The translations under genes and the position numbers were made by a program. Under the pieces are notes generated by a model that was not told the origin of the DNA, did no database searches, and saw only the letters and a program-made list of their open reading frames with translations. A stretch of DNA of 64,000 nucleotides from Cypionkella psychrotolerans (GTDB lineage Bacteria; Pseudomonadota; Alphaproteobacteria; Rhodobacterales; Rhodobacteraceae): assembly GCF_001294535.1 (NCBI RefSeq), contig NZ_LGIC01000073.1:122369-186368 (forward strand). The letters run 5' to 3'. Positions 17,573 to 25,879 of this stretch are shown here, in pieces. The first letter of the stretch is position 1. Every line of letters starts with the position of its first letter.

Positions 17573-17601
17573 TTGCACTTGATCTGACCAGCACCTATGG
17601 T
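17573..17601 (+). promoter_or_regulatory. Sigma70-like promoter of micro-lipoprotein 2
   Basis: TTGCAC (17573-17578) and TATGGT (17596-17601) are separated by exactly 17 bases, and the ATG follows 35 bases after the -10 box. The preceding terminator makes an own promoter necessary. Confidence 0.55.
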
Positions 17602-17636
17602 GCGAGCGTCATCAACGCTGCAAACTGGAGTATCCC

Positions 17637-17768
17637 ATGCGTTCCGCAACAATCCTTGCCTTCATCGCGCTTAGCGCTTTCGCTGCTTGCGCTAAAAAAG
17701 AGGCTCCTATGGAGCCTGCGCCGGCACCAATTTCGGTTGAGCCGACCGAGACCGGCAAATACAAATAA
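17637..17768 (+). CDS. Micro-lipoprotein with C-terminal TGKYK (copy 2)
   Basis: A 43-residue lipoprotein paralogous to the gene at 17322: signal peptide MRSATILAFIALSAFAAC with a lipobox ending at C18, then AKKEAPMEPAPAPISVEPTE and the end TGKYK. Both copies share C-AKK after the lipidated cysteine and EPT...TGKYK at the end, while the middle differs. That points to an old tandem duplication under selection at the two ends. GGAG upstream is eight bases from the ATG. No function is known. Confidence 0.75.
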   Translation: MRSATILAFIALSAFAACAKKEAPMEPAPAPISVEPTETGKYK

Positions 17769-17828
17769 CAGCTATGGGCGGGGTTTCGGCTCCGCCTTCG
17801 CTCTCACCTCTGCGCAAGAGGTGGCATC

Positions 17829-18230
17829 ATGCTGAAGCATCGCGGTTTTCCCGGCCGCCTGACCGGCACTGATTTCCAGTTTGTGATCCGGCGCGCCAAT
17901 ATGAAGCAGGGCGCGGCCAAGATCATCAAACGCGAACGTTTCGCAGATCGCAAAAACGCTGACCGGATGGCCGATAAGGGCTTTATGGCGGCCTTGTGGG
18001 CGCAGTTCGGCGAGGACGTTTTCGAGCGTGGCAATCTGGATGCGGGGCGGCTGTCGTGGCTGTTTGGCCGCGAAGTGGTGCCCGCCGAAGATCCCTTCAA
18101 CCCGGCGTCTTATGATGCGCTGCTGAAGATCAACCTCAAAGTCGCGCAAGTCTCGTTCCCCGAGATTTTCGCCCCCGACGCCGAGCCTATGGACTTTGGC
18201 GATTGGGATGACGACGAGGATCAGGACTAG
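17829..18230 (+). CDS. Conserved hypothetical protein in the pccB-pccA interval
   Basis: A 133-residue cytoplasmic protein with no signal peptide or membrane segment. The N-terminal 50 residues are basic (LKHRGFPGRLTG, KIIKRERFADRKNADRMADKG), and the C-terminus is very acidic (DAEPMDFGDWDDDEDQD). AGAGG is nine bases before the ATG. I recognise no domain. The charge split could suit an RNA- or protein-binding role, but this is a guess. Confidence 0.7.
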   Translation: MLKHRGFPGRLTGTDFQFVIRRANMKQGAAKIIKRERFADRKNADRMADKGFMAALWAQFGEDVFERGNLDAGRLSWLFGREVVPAEDPFNPASYDALLKINLKVAQVSFPEIFAPDAEPMDFGDWDDDEDQD

Positions 18231-18401
18231 GCATGATTCCGCGCAAGCCTTTGGCATCTTGGCAGCAATTCGCGCAAGCCTTCGGGCGGGGCGAAACAGG
18301 CTTTGCGCCAAATGCTGGGTTGCGCGATGATCAATCTGTGCTTGGGGCGTTGCTTGCACCGCAATGCCTTGGGCAAGACTGTTACCCTTTCCCTACCCTC
18401 T
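18231..18401 (+). other. Untranslated stretch ahead of a strong terminator (possible small RNA or 3' UTR)
   Basis: About 170 bases after the hypothetical gene with no convincing coding frame: the longest frames run straight through the terminator and into the next promoter. Because the terminator is 172 bases after the stop codon, this is either a long 3' UTR or a small RNA with its own promoter. Confidence 0.35.
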
Positions 18402-18433
18402 GGCCTGACTCCTTCGGGGTCAGGCCTTTTTTT
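18402..18433 (+). terminator. Strong Rho-independent terminator
   Basis: GGCCTGACTCC (18402-18412) pairs with GGGGTCAGGCC (18416-18426, one G-U pair) around a TTC loop and is followed by seven T residues. The best terminator in the window. Confidence 0.9.
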
Positions 18434-18496
18434 GCATCGGCTGCGGCTCCGCTTTGGCGGCTTGTTGCCAGTTGCGCGCGGGCGGGCTTTTTTCAG

Positions 18497-18526
18497 TTTG
18501 CATCGCTGCAAGATTCAGTAGAATCT
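18497..18526. promoter_or_regulatory. Promoter region with two inverted repeats ahead of the glycine-zipper lipoprotein
   Basis: TTTGCATCGCTGCAA (18497-18511) is followed at once by AGATTC-AGTA-GAATCT (18511-18526). TAGAAT could serve as the -10 box. The first element resembles the TTTGCA half-sites at pccB. Regulatory role is inferred from position only. Confidence 0.4.
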
Positions 18527-18561
18527 GCGCACAGAACAACAAACAAAAGAGGCAGTTCAAA

Positions 18562-18771
18562 ATGCGGAAATCTCTCCTTCTTCTTGCCATTCTCACCATG
18601 CCGCTGGCTGGCTGTCTGCAAGACCCGGCTTCGCGCGGGTTGGCAGGCGCTGCAGCTGGCGCAGCCATTGCCGATGTCACCGACAACAATGCGGTCACGG
18701 GTGCGGTCATCGGCGGCCTTGCGGGCGCTGCAACCTGCGGCGTCAACATCGGCCTGCCGCCCTGCTACTGA
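18562..18771 (+). CDS. Small lipoprotein with glycine-zipper segment
   Basis: A 69-residue lipoprotein: signal peptide with lipobox LAGC (C18), then LQDPASRGLAGAAAGAAIAD and GAVIGGLAGAATCGVNIGLPPCY. The evenly spaced glycines and alanines form a glycine-zipper two-helix hairpin as in the SlyB/2TM-zipper group, and two C-terminal cysteines may pair. The ATG at 18562 opens the signal peptide, with GAGG upstream. It is followed by a clear terminator and stands alone before pccA. An envelope structural role is likely. Confidence 0.8.
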   Translation: MRKSLLLLAILTMPLAGCLQDPASRGLAGAAAGAAIADVTDNNAVTGAVIGGLAGAATCGVNIGLPPCY

Positions 18772-18802
18772 TCTAATCGCCGCTTACGCGGCTAATGCTA
18801 TG

Positions 18803-18840
18803 ACGGCCAGTCGGGGTGTTCCCTCGGCTGGCCGTTTTGT
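18803..18840 (+). terminator. Rho-independent terminator ahead of pccA
   Basis: ACGGCCAG (18803-18810) pairs with CTGGCCGT (18828-18835), followed by TTTTGTTTTG-type tail. A smaller stem GCCGC-TTAC-GCGGC (18779-18792) lies just before it. Confidence 0.8.
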
Positions 18841-18878
18841 TTTGTGCGTCCCGGCCCGGACGCGAAGGGGAGAGAGCT

Positions 18879-20882
18879 ATGTTTAAGAAAATCCTGATCG
18901 CCAATCGGGGCGAGATCGCCTGCCGTGTGATCAAGACTGCCCGCAAGATGGGGATCAAGACGGTGGCAGTGTATTCCGACGCCGACCGGGGTGCCCTGCA
19001 TGTGAAGATGGCGGATGAGGCGATCCATATCGGGCCGTCGCCTGCCGCGCAGTCTTACATCGTCATTGAGAAGATCATGGCGGCGGTGAAGGCATCCGGT
19101 GCCGAAGCGGTGCATCCGGGTTATGGGTTTCTGTCTGAAAACATGAACTTCGCGGCGGCGTTGGAAGCGGCGGGCGTGGTGTTCATCGGGCCACCTTCCC
19201 CTGCGATTGAGGCGATGGGCGATAAGATCACCTCGAAAAAGCTGGCGATGGCTGCGGGGGTTTCCACCGTGCCGGGGCATATGGGTCTGATTGATGATGC
19301 CGAACATGCGGTGAAAATCGCCTCGGAAATCGGCTATCCGGTGATGATCAAGGCTTCTGCTGGCGGTGGCGGCAAGGGGATGCGGATCGCTTGGGATGAC
19401 GCCGAAGCGCGGGAAGGCTTTCAGTCTTCCAAGAATGAGGCGGCGGCAAGTTTTGGCGATGACCGGATTTTCATTGAGAAATTCGTCACCCAACCGCGCC
19501 ATATTGAAATTCAGGTTTTGGGCGATAAGCACGGCAATATCGTCTATCTGCATGAGCGCGAATGTTCGATCCAGCGCCGGAACCAGAAGGTGATCGAGGA
19601 AGCGCCGTCGCCATTCTTGGATGAGGCGACGCGCAAGGCGATGGGTGAGCAGGCTTGCGCCTTGGCCCGCGCGGTGGGCTATACCAGCGCCGGGACGGTG
19701 GAGTTTATCGTTGATGGCAGCCGGAATTTCTATTTCCTTGAGATGAACACGCGGTTGCAGGTGGAACATCCTGTGACGGAGTTGATCACCGGGGTTGATC
19801 TGGTCGAGCAGATGATCCGGGTGGCTTATGGTGAGAAGCTGCCGTTTGCCCAAAGTGATCTGAAGATCAACGGCTGGGCAATGGAAAGCCGGCTTTACGC
19901 CGAAGACCCCTACCGCAACTTCCTGCCCTCGATTGGCCGCCTGACCCGCTATCGGCCTCCGGTGGAAGGCACCACCCCACGCGGCGGCATCGTGCGCAAT
20001 GACACTGGGGTGTTTGAGGGCGGCGAGATTTCGATGTTCTACGACCCGATGATCGCCAAGCTGTGCACTTGGGGGCCGACGCGAGCCGATGCGATTGAGG
20101 AAATGCGGCTCGCCTTGGATACGTTTGAGGTTGAGGGCATCGGCCACAACCTGCCCTTTGTCGGCGCGGTGATGGAGCATCCGCGCTTTCAATCCGGCAA
20201 TATCACCACGGCGTTCATAGCCGAGGAATATCCTGATGGTTTCCAGGGTGCCACGTTGGACGCGGATACACTGGCGCGAGCTGCGGCCTCTGCCGCCGCG
20301 ATGAACCGGGTGGCGGAAATCCGGCGCACGCGGATTTCTGGCACGATGGATAATCACGAGCGCCGGGTCGGTGATGATTGGGTGGTGACGCTGCAAGGCG
20401 TTGAACATGTGGTGAAAATCGCCGCCGATCCGGCGGGCTCAACCGTGACGTTTGAAGATGGCCGCAGCCTGCGGGTGACCTCGGCTTGGGTGCCGGGGCA
20501 GGCTTTGGCCAGCATCATGGTTGATGGCGCGCCTTTGGTGATGAAGGTCGGCAAAATCTCGGGCGGTTTCCGGCTGCGGCTGCGCGGCGCTGATCTGAAG
20601 GTGCATGTGCGTACGCCAAGGCAGGCGGAACTGGCGAAACTGATGATCGAGAAGCTGCCGCCGGATACGTCGAAATTCCTGCTCTGCCCGATGCCCGGTC
20701 TGATCGCCAAGATCATGGTCGCGGTCGGTGATGAGGTGCAGGAGGGGCAGGCTTTGGCCACCGTTGAGGCGATGAAGATGGAAAATATCCTGAAAGCCGA
20801 GCGCAAGGGCGTGGTCAAAGCGGTGAAAGCGGTGGCGGGCAGCAGCCTGAAGGTCGACGAAGTGATCATGGAGTTTGAATAG
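18879..20882 (+). CDS. pccA: Propionyl-CoA carboxylase alpha subunit (biotin carboxylase and carrier)
   Basis: A 667-residue subunit carrying biotin carboxylase and biotin carboxyl carrier domains; with PccB it makes methylmalonyl-CoA. The start at 18879 follows GGGGAGAGAG and opens with FKKILIANRGEIACRVI. Visible in order are the biotin carboxylase N-domain, the ATP-grasp loop (KASAGGGGKGMR), the motif HLQVEHPVTE-like region (NTRLQVEHPVTELITG), the C-domain, a BT-like linker and the carrier domain. The biotinylated lysine is K633 in EAMKMEN, 34 residues from the end, the expected place. The transcript would start downstream of the terminator at 18803. Confidence 0.97.
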   Translation: MFKKILIANRGEIACRVIKTARKMGIKTVAVYSDADRGALHVKMADEAIHIGPSPAAQSYIVIEKIMAAVKASGAEAVHPGYGFLSENMNFAAALEAAGVVFIGPPSPAIEAMGDKITSKKLAMAAGVSTVPGHMGLIDDAEHAVKIASEIGYPVMIKASAGGGGKGMRIAWDDAEAREGFQSSKNEAAASFGDDRIFIEKFVTQPRHIEIQVLGDKHGNIVYLHERECSIQRRNQKVIEEAPSPFLDEATRKAMGEQACALARAVGYTSAGTVEFIVDGSRNFYFLEMNTRLQVEHPVTELITGVDLVEQMIRVAYGEKLPFAQSDLKINGWAMESRLYAEDPYRNFLPSIGRLTRYRPPVEGTTPRGGIVRNDTGVFEGGEISMFYDPMIAKLCTWGPTRADAIEEMRLALDTFEVEGIGHNLPFVGAVMEHPRFQSGNITTAFIAEEYPDGFQGATLDADTLARAAASAAAMNRVAEIRRTRISGTMDNHERRVGDDWVVTLQGVEHVVKIAADPAGSTVTFEDGRSLRVTSAWVPGQALASIMVDGAPLVMKVGKISGGFRLRLRGADLKVHVRTPRQAELAKLMIEKLPPDTSKFLLCPMPGLIAKIMVAVGDEVQEGQALATVEAMKMENILKAERKGVVKAVKAVAGSSLKVDEVIMEFE

Positions 20883-20926
20883 GTGGCAGGTCGGGGGCGA
20901 TCAGCGACAGGCGAGACTCGACAAAT

Positions 20927-20941
20927 GTTCGTATTTTGTTC
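20927..20941. promoter_or_regulatory. LexA SOS box upstream of the Y-family polymerase
   Basis: GTTCGTATTTTGTTC matches the alphaproteobacterial LexA consensus GTTC-N7-GTTC exactly, 42 bases ahead of the polymerase start. It makes the gene a likely SOS regulon member. Confidence 0.85.
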
Positions 20942-20982
20942 TAGTCTGATGGCTTGTTTACGCATCCCCGACTCGAGGCCAG

Positions 20983-22215
20983 ATGTCCGCGCGCGTCTCC
21001 ACCCTGTTCTTCGATATGAACAGCTTTTACGCTTCGGTCGCCCAGGCCGAGGAGCCTGCGCTGATGGGCCGCCCGGTGGGGGTGTTGACGGCGGATGCGC
21101 CGAATGCGGCCTGTATTGCCGCCAGTATCGAAGCGAAACGCTGCGGTGTCGGCATGGGCACAAGGCAAGACGAGGCGCGCGCGCTGTGCCCCGGCATCGT
21201 GTTTCGCCCGGTGAAGCACGATGTTTGCGTGCGCTATCATCATGCGATTTTGCGCGCGGTGGACACGGTTTTGCCGGTGCATCGGGTGTTCTCTATCGAC
21301 GAATGTTCCTGCCTGTTGATGGGATCGCAGCAGGAATTGGCCAAGGCTGTGGGCCTCGGGCGGGCGTTGCAGGCGGCTGTGTTGCGGGACGTCAACCCGG
21401 CGTTGCGCTGCTCGGTCGGCTTGGGGCCAACGCGGCTGCTGGCGAAACTGGCGGCGGGGTTGGAAAAACCCGGCGGGTTGCACTGGCTGTTGCCGGAGAT
21501 TTTGCCGGACCGGATTGCGCATCTCGGCTTGGACGATCTGCCGGGGGTTTCTTCGCGGATGCGGGATCGTTTGTTGGCGGCGGGGGTGCCGGATGTGCGG
21601 GCGTTTTATGCGCTGGACCCAAAGCGGGCCCGGGCGATCTGGGGCAGCGTTTTGGGCGAGCGGTTCTTGCGCGAACTCCGCGGCGAGGTGGTGGTCTGGC
21701 CAGAGACGCAGCGCGGCATGATTGGGCACGGGCAGGTGCTGACGGCGGGCAACAAGACAGCGGAGGGTGCGCGACTGGTGGCGCGGCGTTTGCTGGTCAA
21801 GGCTGCGGCGCGGTTGCGGCGCGAGGGTTTTGTGGCGCGCAGCCTGCATCTGTCTCTGCGGTTGCAGGAGGGCGGGCATCCCAGTGCCGAGGGCCAAATT
21901 CGTGCAACGCAGGATACGTTTTTTCTGCTGGAAACGCTGGACCGCTATTGGGCAAAGCTGCCGCGCGGACGGATCAAGGCGGTGAATGTAAGCTTGGGCG
22001 GTTTGCTGCTCGTGGGGCAAGCGACGGGCGATCTGTTCGACGCCCCGGTGGCAGAGGACGCGCCCGTGGGCCTCTGCCATGCCATCGACCGATTGAACCT
22101 GCGCTACGGTCAGAACACCGTGCGTTTTGGCGAATTGCCACCGCATTACGTCGCCTATACGGGGGCAAAAATCGCCTTTGGCCGCATTCCGGTGGCCGAG
22201 GATTTTCTGGAATAA
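20983..22215 (+). CDS. Y-family DNA polymerase (DinB/UmuC superfamily)
   Basis: A 410-residue translesion polymerase. The palm acidic residues are D11 in LFFDMNSFYASV and D106-E107 in SIDECSCLL; the helix-hairpin-helix lies in LGLDDLPGVSSRMRDRLLAAG, and the little-finger domain follows from about residue 245. It differs from typical DinB (DFDSFFASVE, SIDEAYLD) and mixes UmuC-like DMNSFYAS with an unusual DECSC, so I do not assign dinB. A perfect LexA box upstream makes SOS induction likely. It sits between pccA and mcm with no clear metabolic link to them. Confidence 0.88.
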   Translation: MSARVSTLFFDMNSFYASVAQAEEPALMGRPVGVLTADAPNAACIAASIEAKRCGVGMGTRQDEARALCPGIVFRPVKHDVCVRYHHAILRAVDTVLPVHRVFSIDECSCLLMGSQQELAKAVGLGRALQAAVLRDVNPALRCSVGLGPTRLLAKLAAGLEKPGGLHWLLPEILPDRIAHLGLDDLPGVSSRMRDRLLAAGVPDVRAFYALDPKRARAIWGSVLGERFLRELRGEVVVWPETQRGMIGHGQVLTAGNKTAEGARLVARRLLVKAAARLRREGFVARSLHLSLRLQEGGHPSAEGQIRATQDTFFLLETLDRYWAKLPRGRIKAVNVSLGGLLLVGQATGDLFDAPVAEDAPVGLCHAIDRLNLRYGQNTVRFGELPPHYVAYTGAKIAFGRIPVAEDFLE

Positions 22216-22260
22216 CCGCATTGCCCGCGCTGGCCCGCGTTGGCTGCAAGGGAGCAGAGC

Positions 22261-24387
22261 ATGACTGATCTGAACGCATGGGCGGCTTTGGCCGCGAAAG
22301 AAATGAAGGGCGGCGACCCCGCTAGCCTGACGTGGGATACGCTGGAAGGCATCGCAGTGAAGCCGCTTTATACGGCGGCTGATGTTGCAGGCCTGCCGCA
22401 GATGGGCGAGATGCCGGGCTTTGCGCCGTTCACGCGGGGGGTGAAAGCGACGATGTATGCCGGGCGGCCTTGGACCATTCGGCAATATGCCGGGTTCTCG
22501 ACGGCTGAGGCGTCGAACGCGTTTTATCGGAAAAATCTGGCGGCGGGGCAGCAGGGCGTGTCTGTCGCCTTCGATCTGGCGACGCATCGGGGCTATGACT
22601 CGGATCACCCTCGGGTCGAGGGCGATGTTGGCAAGGCTGGGGTGGCGATTGATAGCGTCGAGGATATGAAGATCCTGTTCGACGGGATTCCACTGGAAAA
22701 AGTGTCTGTTTCGATGACGATGAACGGCGCGGTGATCCCGATTTTGGCCAGCTTTATCGTGGCGGGCGAGGAACAGGGGGTGGATCGGTCCCTGCTGTCT
22801 GGCACCATTCAGAATGACATTCTGAAGGAATTCATGGTGCGCAACACCTATGTCTATCCGCCAGAACCTTCGATGCGGATCATCGCCGATATTATCGAAT
22901 ACACATCGGCGCATATGCCGAAGTTCAACTCGATCTCGATCTCTGGCTATCACATGCAGGAGGCCGGGGCGAATTTGGTGCAGGAATTGGCCTATACTTT
23001 GGCTGACGGGCGCGAATATGTGCGGGCGGCGCTGGCGCGCGGCATGAATGTCGATGACTTCGCCGGGCGGCTGTCGTTCTTCTTCGCCATCGGGATGAAT
23101 TTCTTCATGGAGGCCGCGAAGCTGCGCGCGGCGCGGCTGCTGTGGCACCGGATCATGGCGGAGTTTGCACCGAAAAAGCTCGGCTCCTCGATGCTGCGGA
23201 CGCATTGCCAGACCTCTGGCGTGTCCTTGCAGGAAGCCGACCCCTATAACAACGTGATCCGCACCGCTTATGAGGCGATGTCGGCGGTTTTGGGCGGCAC
23301 GCAGTCCTTGCACACCAACGCTTTGGACGAAGCCATTGCTTTGCCTACGGAATTTTCCGCCCGGATCGCGCGGAACACCCAGTTGATCTTGCAGGAGGAA
23401 ACCGGGGTGACGCATGTCGTCGATCCGCTGGCAGGGTCCTATTACGTCGAAAGCCTGACGCATTCTTTGGCGGAAGAAGCCTGGAAGCTGATCGAGGAAG
23501 TCGAGGCGATGGGCGGCATGACCAAGGCGGTGGCCTCGGGGATGCCGAAACTGCGGATTGAGGAATCGGCGGCGCGGCGGCAGGCGGCGATTGATCGTGG
23601 CGATGAGGTTGTGGTCGGGGTGAACAAATACAAACTCGCCAAGCAGGACGCGATCGACATTCTCGACATTGATAACGTGGCGGTGCGGCAAAACCAGATC
23701 GAACGGCTGCACGCCACGCGGGCGGCGCGCGATGAGGCAAAAGCGCAAGCGGCACTGGACGAACTGACCCGGATCGCGGGCCATGACGGCAATCTGCTGG
23801 CGGCAGCGATTGAGGCGGCGCGGGCGCGGGCAACGGTGGGGGAAATCAGCATGGCGATGGAGAAGGTGTTCGGGCGGCACCGCGCCGAGGTGAAAACCCT
23901 CGCCGGGGTTTACGGTGCGGCCTATGCGGGCGATGCGGGTTTTGCCGCGATTCAGGCGGATGTTGAGGCCTTTGCCGAGGAAGAAGGCCGCCGTCCCCGC
24001 ATGCTGGTGGTGAAGATGGGGCAGGATGGCCATGATCGCGGTGCCAAGGTGATCGCGACGGCTTTCGCCGATATTGGCTTTGACGTCGATGTTGGGCCGT
24101 TGTTCCAGACGCCCGCCGAGGCCGCGCAGGATGCCATCGACAACGATGTGCATGTGGTGGGAATCTCGTCGCAGGCGGCGGGGCACAAGACCCTCGCGCC
24201 GAAGCTGGTGCAGGCGTTGCGCGATGCGGGCGCGGGCGAGATTCTGGTGATCTGCGGCGGGGTTATTCCGCAGCAGGATTATCAGTTCCTCTACGACGCC
24301 GGGGTGAAAGCGATCTTCGGGCCGGGGACGAATATCCCCGAGGCGGCGAAGGATATTCTTGATCTGATCCGCAAGGCACGCACATGA
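22261..24387 (+). CDS. scpA: Methylmalonyl-CoA mutase
   Basis: Adenosylcobalamin-dependent mutase of 708 residues that turns (R)-methylmalonyl-CoA into succinyl-CoA, finishing propionyl-CoA assimilation. The start at 22261 has GGGAG upstream. The TIM-barrel domain holds the family stretches [15 protein letters not shown] and [18 protein letters not shown]. The C-terminal B12 domain carries the DxHxxG motif in [12 protein letters not shown], whose H591 is the lower axial cobalt ligand. It is fused in the single-chain form (no small subunit). The gene overlaps the next one by four bases. Also called mcm or bhbA. Confidence 0.97.
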   Translation: MTDLNAWAALAAKEMKGGDPASLTWDTLEGIAVKPLYTAADVAGLPQMGEMPGFAPFTRGVKATMYAGRPWTIRQYAGFSTAEASNAFYRKNLAAGQQGVSVAFDLATHRGYDSDHPRVEGDVGKAGVAIDSVEDMKILFDGIPLEKVSVSMTMNGAVIPILASFIVAGEEQGVDRSLLSGTIQNDILKEFMVRNTYVYPPEPSMRIIADIIEYTSAHMPKFNSISISGYHMQEAGANLVQELAYTLADGREYVRAALARGMNVDDFAGRLSFFFAIGMNFFMEAAKLRAARLLWHRIMAEFAPKKLGSSMLRTHCQTSGVSLQEADPYNNVIRTAYEAMSAVLGGTQSLHTNALDEAIALPTEFSARIARNTQLILQEETGVTHVVDPLAGSYYVESLTHSLAEEAWKLIEEVEAMGGMTKAVASGMPKLRIEESAARRQAAIDRGDEVVVGVNKYKLAKQDAIDILDIDNVAVRQNQIERLHATRAARDEAKAQAALDELTRIAGHDGNLLAAAIEAARARATVGEISMAMEKVFGRHRAEVKTLAGVYGAAYAGDAGFAAIQADVEAFAEEEGRRPRMLVVKMGQDGHDRGAKVIATAFADIGFDVDVGPLFQTPAEAAQDAIDNDVHVVGISSQAAGHKTLAPKLVQALRDAGAGEILVICGGVIPQQDYQFLYDAGVKAIFGPGTNIPEAAKDILDLIRKART

Positions 24388-24890
24388 GCTTCAGTGCCAA
24401 CCAGCGCGGGGTTTTGGTTGGCATGGTGGCATCGGTGATCTGGACGGCTGCGGTCTTCGCACTGGCTCCGGGCTGGATCACCCCCAGCGGCACGCCGTTG
24501 GAGCTGGCGGTGAAATGGCTGTGCCTGCCCGCGCTGGCGCTGCTGGCGATGATCGGGCGGATGGCAAATATGCGGTTTCTGGATGCCAGTTTGATTGACG
24601 GGCAGGACGGCGGCGCGGGCTCGGCGGCGGATCGGGCGCAACGTGTGCTGCGCAACACCACCGAGCAATGCGTGCTGGTGGCGTTGGCTTGGCCCGCGCT
24701 GGCGATCCAGTTTGCGCCCGCGCAGGCCGGGCTGTTTCCGGCGCTGGCGGTGACATTTCTGATCGGGCGGCTCGCCTTCACGCTGGGCTACGCGAAGGGT
24801 GCTGCGGGTCGGGCGTTTGGCTTTGGCCTGACGTTTTACCCGACCGTGGTGGTGGTGATCTGGGCCAGCTTGCGCGCGGTGCTGGGTTAG
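24384..24890 (+). CDS. MAPEG-family membrane protein
   Basis: A 168-residue protein with four hydrophobic helices (about residues 8-28, 42-58, 95-135 and 145-165), matching the MAPEG superfamily (membrane-associated eicosanoid/glutathione metabolism). The helix with [21 protein letters not shown] is typical: the N-T-x-E-Q motif marks the family. It starts inside the mcm stop codon (ATGA), so it is probably co-translated. The bacterial function is not established. Its stop overlaps the stop of the convergent DUF4287 gene. Confidence 0.8.
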   Translation: MSFSANQRGVLVGMVASVIWTAAVFALAPGWITPSGTPLELAVKWLCLPALALLAMIGRMANMRFLDASLIDGQDGGAGSAADRAQRVLRNTTEQCVLVALAWPALAIQFAPAQAGLFPALAVTFLIGRLAFTLGYAKGAAGRAFGFGLTFYPTVVVVIWASLRAVLG

Positions 24891-25105
24891 CTCGTCTTCC
24901 CCTTCAACAGCGCGAAGATTGCCATGGCATGGCCGTGGCCCAGATCAAACTCGGCCTTCAGCCAATCGGTGATCTGGGTAGCTTTAACGCCCGCAGCGAT
25001 TCCATCAGCCGTGGCAAAGCCCTTCGCTTGCGCCAAGGCTTTGAAATCGGCGGGGGTTTTCCCGGTTTTGGCTTGGATATTGTCCAGATAGGCTTGGAAC
25101 GACAT
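24887..25105 (-). CDS. DUF4287 small protein
   Basis: A 72-residue protein, all one DUF4287 domain (MSFQAYLDNIQAKTGKTPADF ... KATQITDWLKAEFDLGHGHAMAIFALLKG). The domain is thought to adopt a helical fold sometimes fused to DUF5655; no function is known. GGAGG lies just upstream. It directly follows the ThuA-like gene (TGA then ATG), so the two form an operon. Confidence 0.85.
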   Translation of the reverse strand: MSFQAYLDNIQAKTGKTPADFKALAQAKGFATADGIAAGVKATQITDWLKAEFDLGHGHAMAIFALLKGKTS

Positions 25106-25765
25106 TCACCCCTCCTGTTTTGCCGCCCACAAAAGCCCGCGCCGCATAAGTTCGCGGGCGGGGCCGTGGTTGATGACATCGGCCTGATGGCCCAAAGCGT
25201 TGTAATAGACCCGGCCTTGGCCCCAGAATTTCGAGAACACCACGGGCATCGCCACCGGGCCGTTCGGCGCATGAGGCCCGTCGACCACCGGGAAATCGCA
25301 GACCGCATGAACGTGCACGGCGGGGTCGACGTGCAGGTAGTATTGCTCGGTCGCTACATCAAAATCAGCGATCCCGGCCACCAGCAGATCGTCCGAGACC
25401 ATCCGCACCCGGTAATTCAACCCGTCATTGCCCGGATGTGCCACCCATTGCGCCCCGGTCATGAACTGCCACAGCACGTCGGTACGAAAAGCGTCGCACA
25501 TACCGCCATGACAGCCTGCCAGACCCACGCCCGCCGCCACCGCTGCCGCGACATTCTCGGATTGGTGCGGCTCAATGCTGCTCATCGTCCAGACCGGGAC
25601 GATCAGGCTGAGGTCGGCCAAAACCCCCGGATCATCGAAACAGCCAAGGCTATTCGTGACCTCCACCTGCATCCCCGCCGCGCGCAGTTCCTCGGCGAAG
25701 AACGCCGCAACCTTATCCGGCTGATGGCCGTCCCAGCCGCCCCATGTGATCAGCGCTTTGGTCAT
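25106..25765 (-). CDS. ThuA-like domain protein
   Basis: A 219-residue protein with a ThuA-like (class I glutamine-amidotransferase-like) fold. Markers are ALITWGGWDGHQPDKVA at the N-terminus, GLAGCHGGMCDAF at the nucleophile-elbow position and KFWGQGRVYYNALGHQADV near the end. ThuA proteins take part in trehalose and other disaccharide use; here the substrate is unknown. The start at 25765 is preferred because AGAGG lies six bases upstream; the other ATG at 25771 abuts that AGAGG. The Shine-Dalgarno lies inside a dispersed repeat copy. Confidence 0.82.
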   Translation of the reverse strand: MTKALITWGGWDGHQPDKVAAFFAEELRAAGMQVEVTNSLGCFDDPGVLADLSLIVPVWTMSSIEPHQSENVAAAVAAGVGLAGCHGGMCDAFRTDVLWQFMTGAQWVAHPGNDGLNYRVRMVSDDLLVAGIADFDVATEQYYLHVDPAVHVHAVCDFPVVDGPHAPNGPVAMPVVFSKFWGQGRVYYNALGHQADVINHGPARELMRRGLLWAAKQEG

Positions 25766-25767
25766 GG

Positions 25768-25838
25768 TCATCCTCTGTGCTCAAATATCCTCGGGGGGAG
25801 GATTTGCCTGCAAATCCGTGGGGGGCAGACAGCCCCCC
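25768..25838. repeat. CTCAAATATCC-family repeat with two hairpins
   Basis: TCATCCTCTGTGCTCAAATA (from 25768) continuing TCCTCGGGGGG is followed by hairpins GGATTTGC-CT-GCAAATCC (25800-25817) and GGGGGGC-N5-GCCCCCC (25820-25838). Read on the minus strand, its end gives AGAGGATGA, which supplies the Shine-Dalgarno of the ThuA-like gene. Confidence 0.85.
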
Positions 25839-25879
25839 GACTTCGCCGCAGAGTTCCCACTGTTGGCAGGATCGTCAAC

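Noticed and set aside
17775..17800. GGGCGGGG...CTCCGCC as terminator after the second micro-lipoprotein
   Set aside because: Short imperfect stem without a T-run.
17104..17835. 243-codon plus-strand frame covering the micro-lipoprotein region
   Set aside because: It runs through a terminator, a promoter and both lipoprotein genes in another frame; no domain, and the lipoprotein frames have signal peptides and ribosome binding sites.
18233..18886. 217-codon plus-strand frame
   Set aside because: It passes through two strong terminators and the lipoprotein gene and ends inside pccA; composition is not protein-like.
18798..20408. 536-codon minus-strand frame opposite pccA
   Set aside because: Shadow of pccA; Arg/His-rich with no recognisable fold.
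20941..24186. 1081-codon open frame on the minus strand opposite the polymerase and mcm genes
   Set aside because: It is a shadow of the two strong plus-strand genes in GC-rich DNA; the product is Arg/His-rich without any domain.
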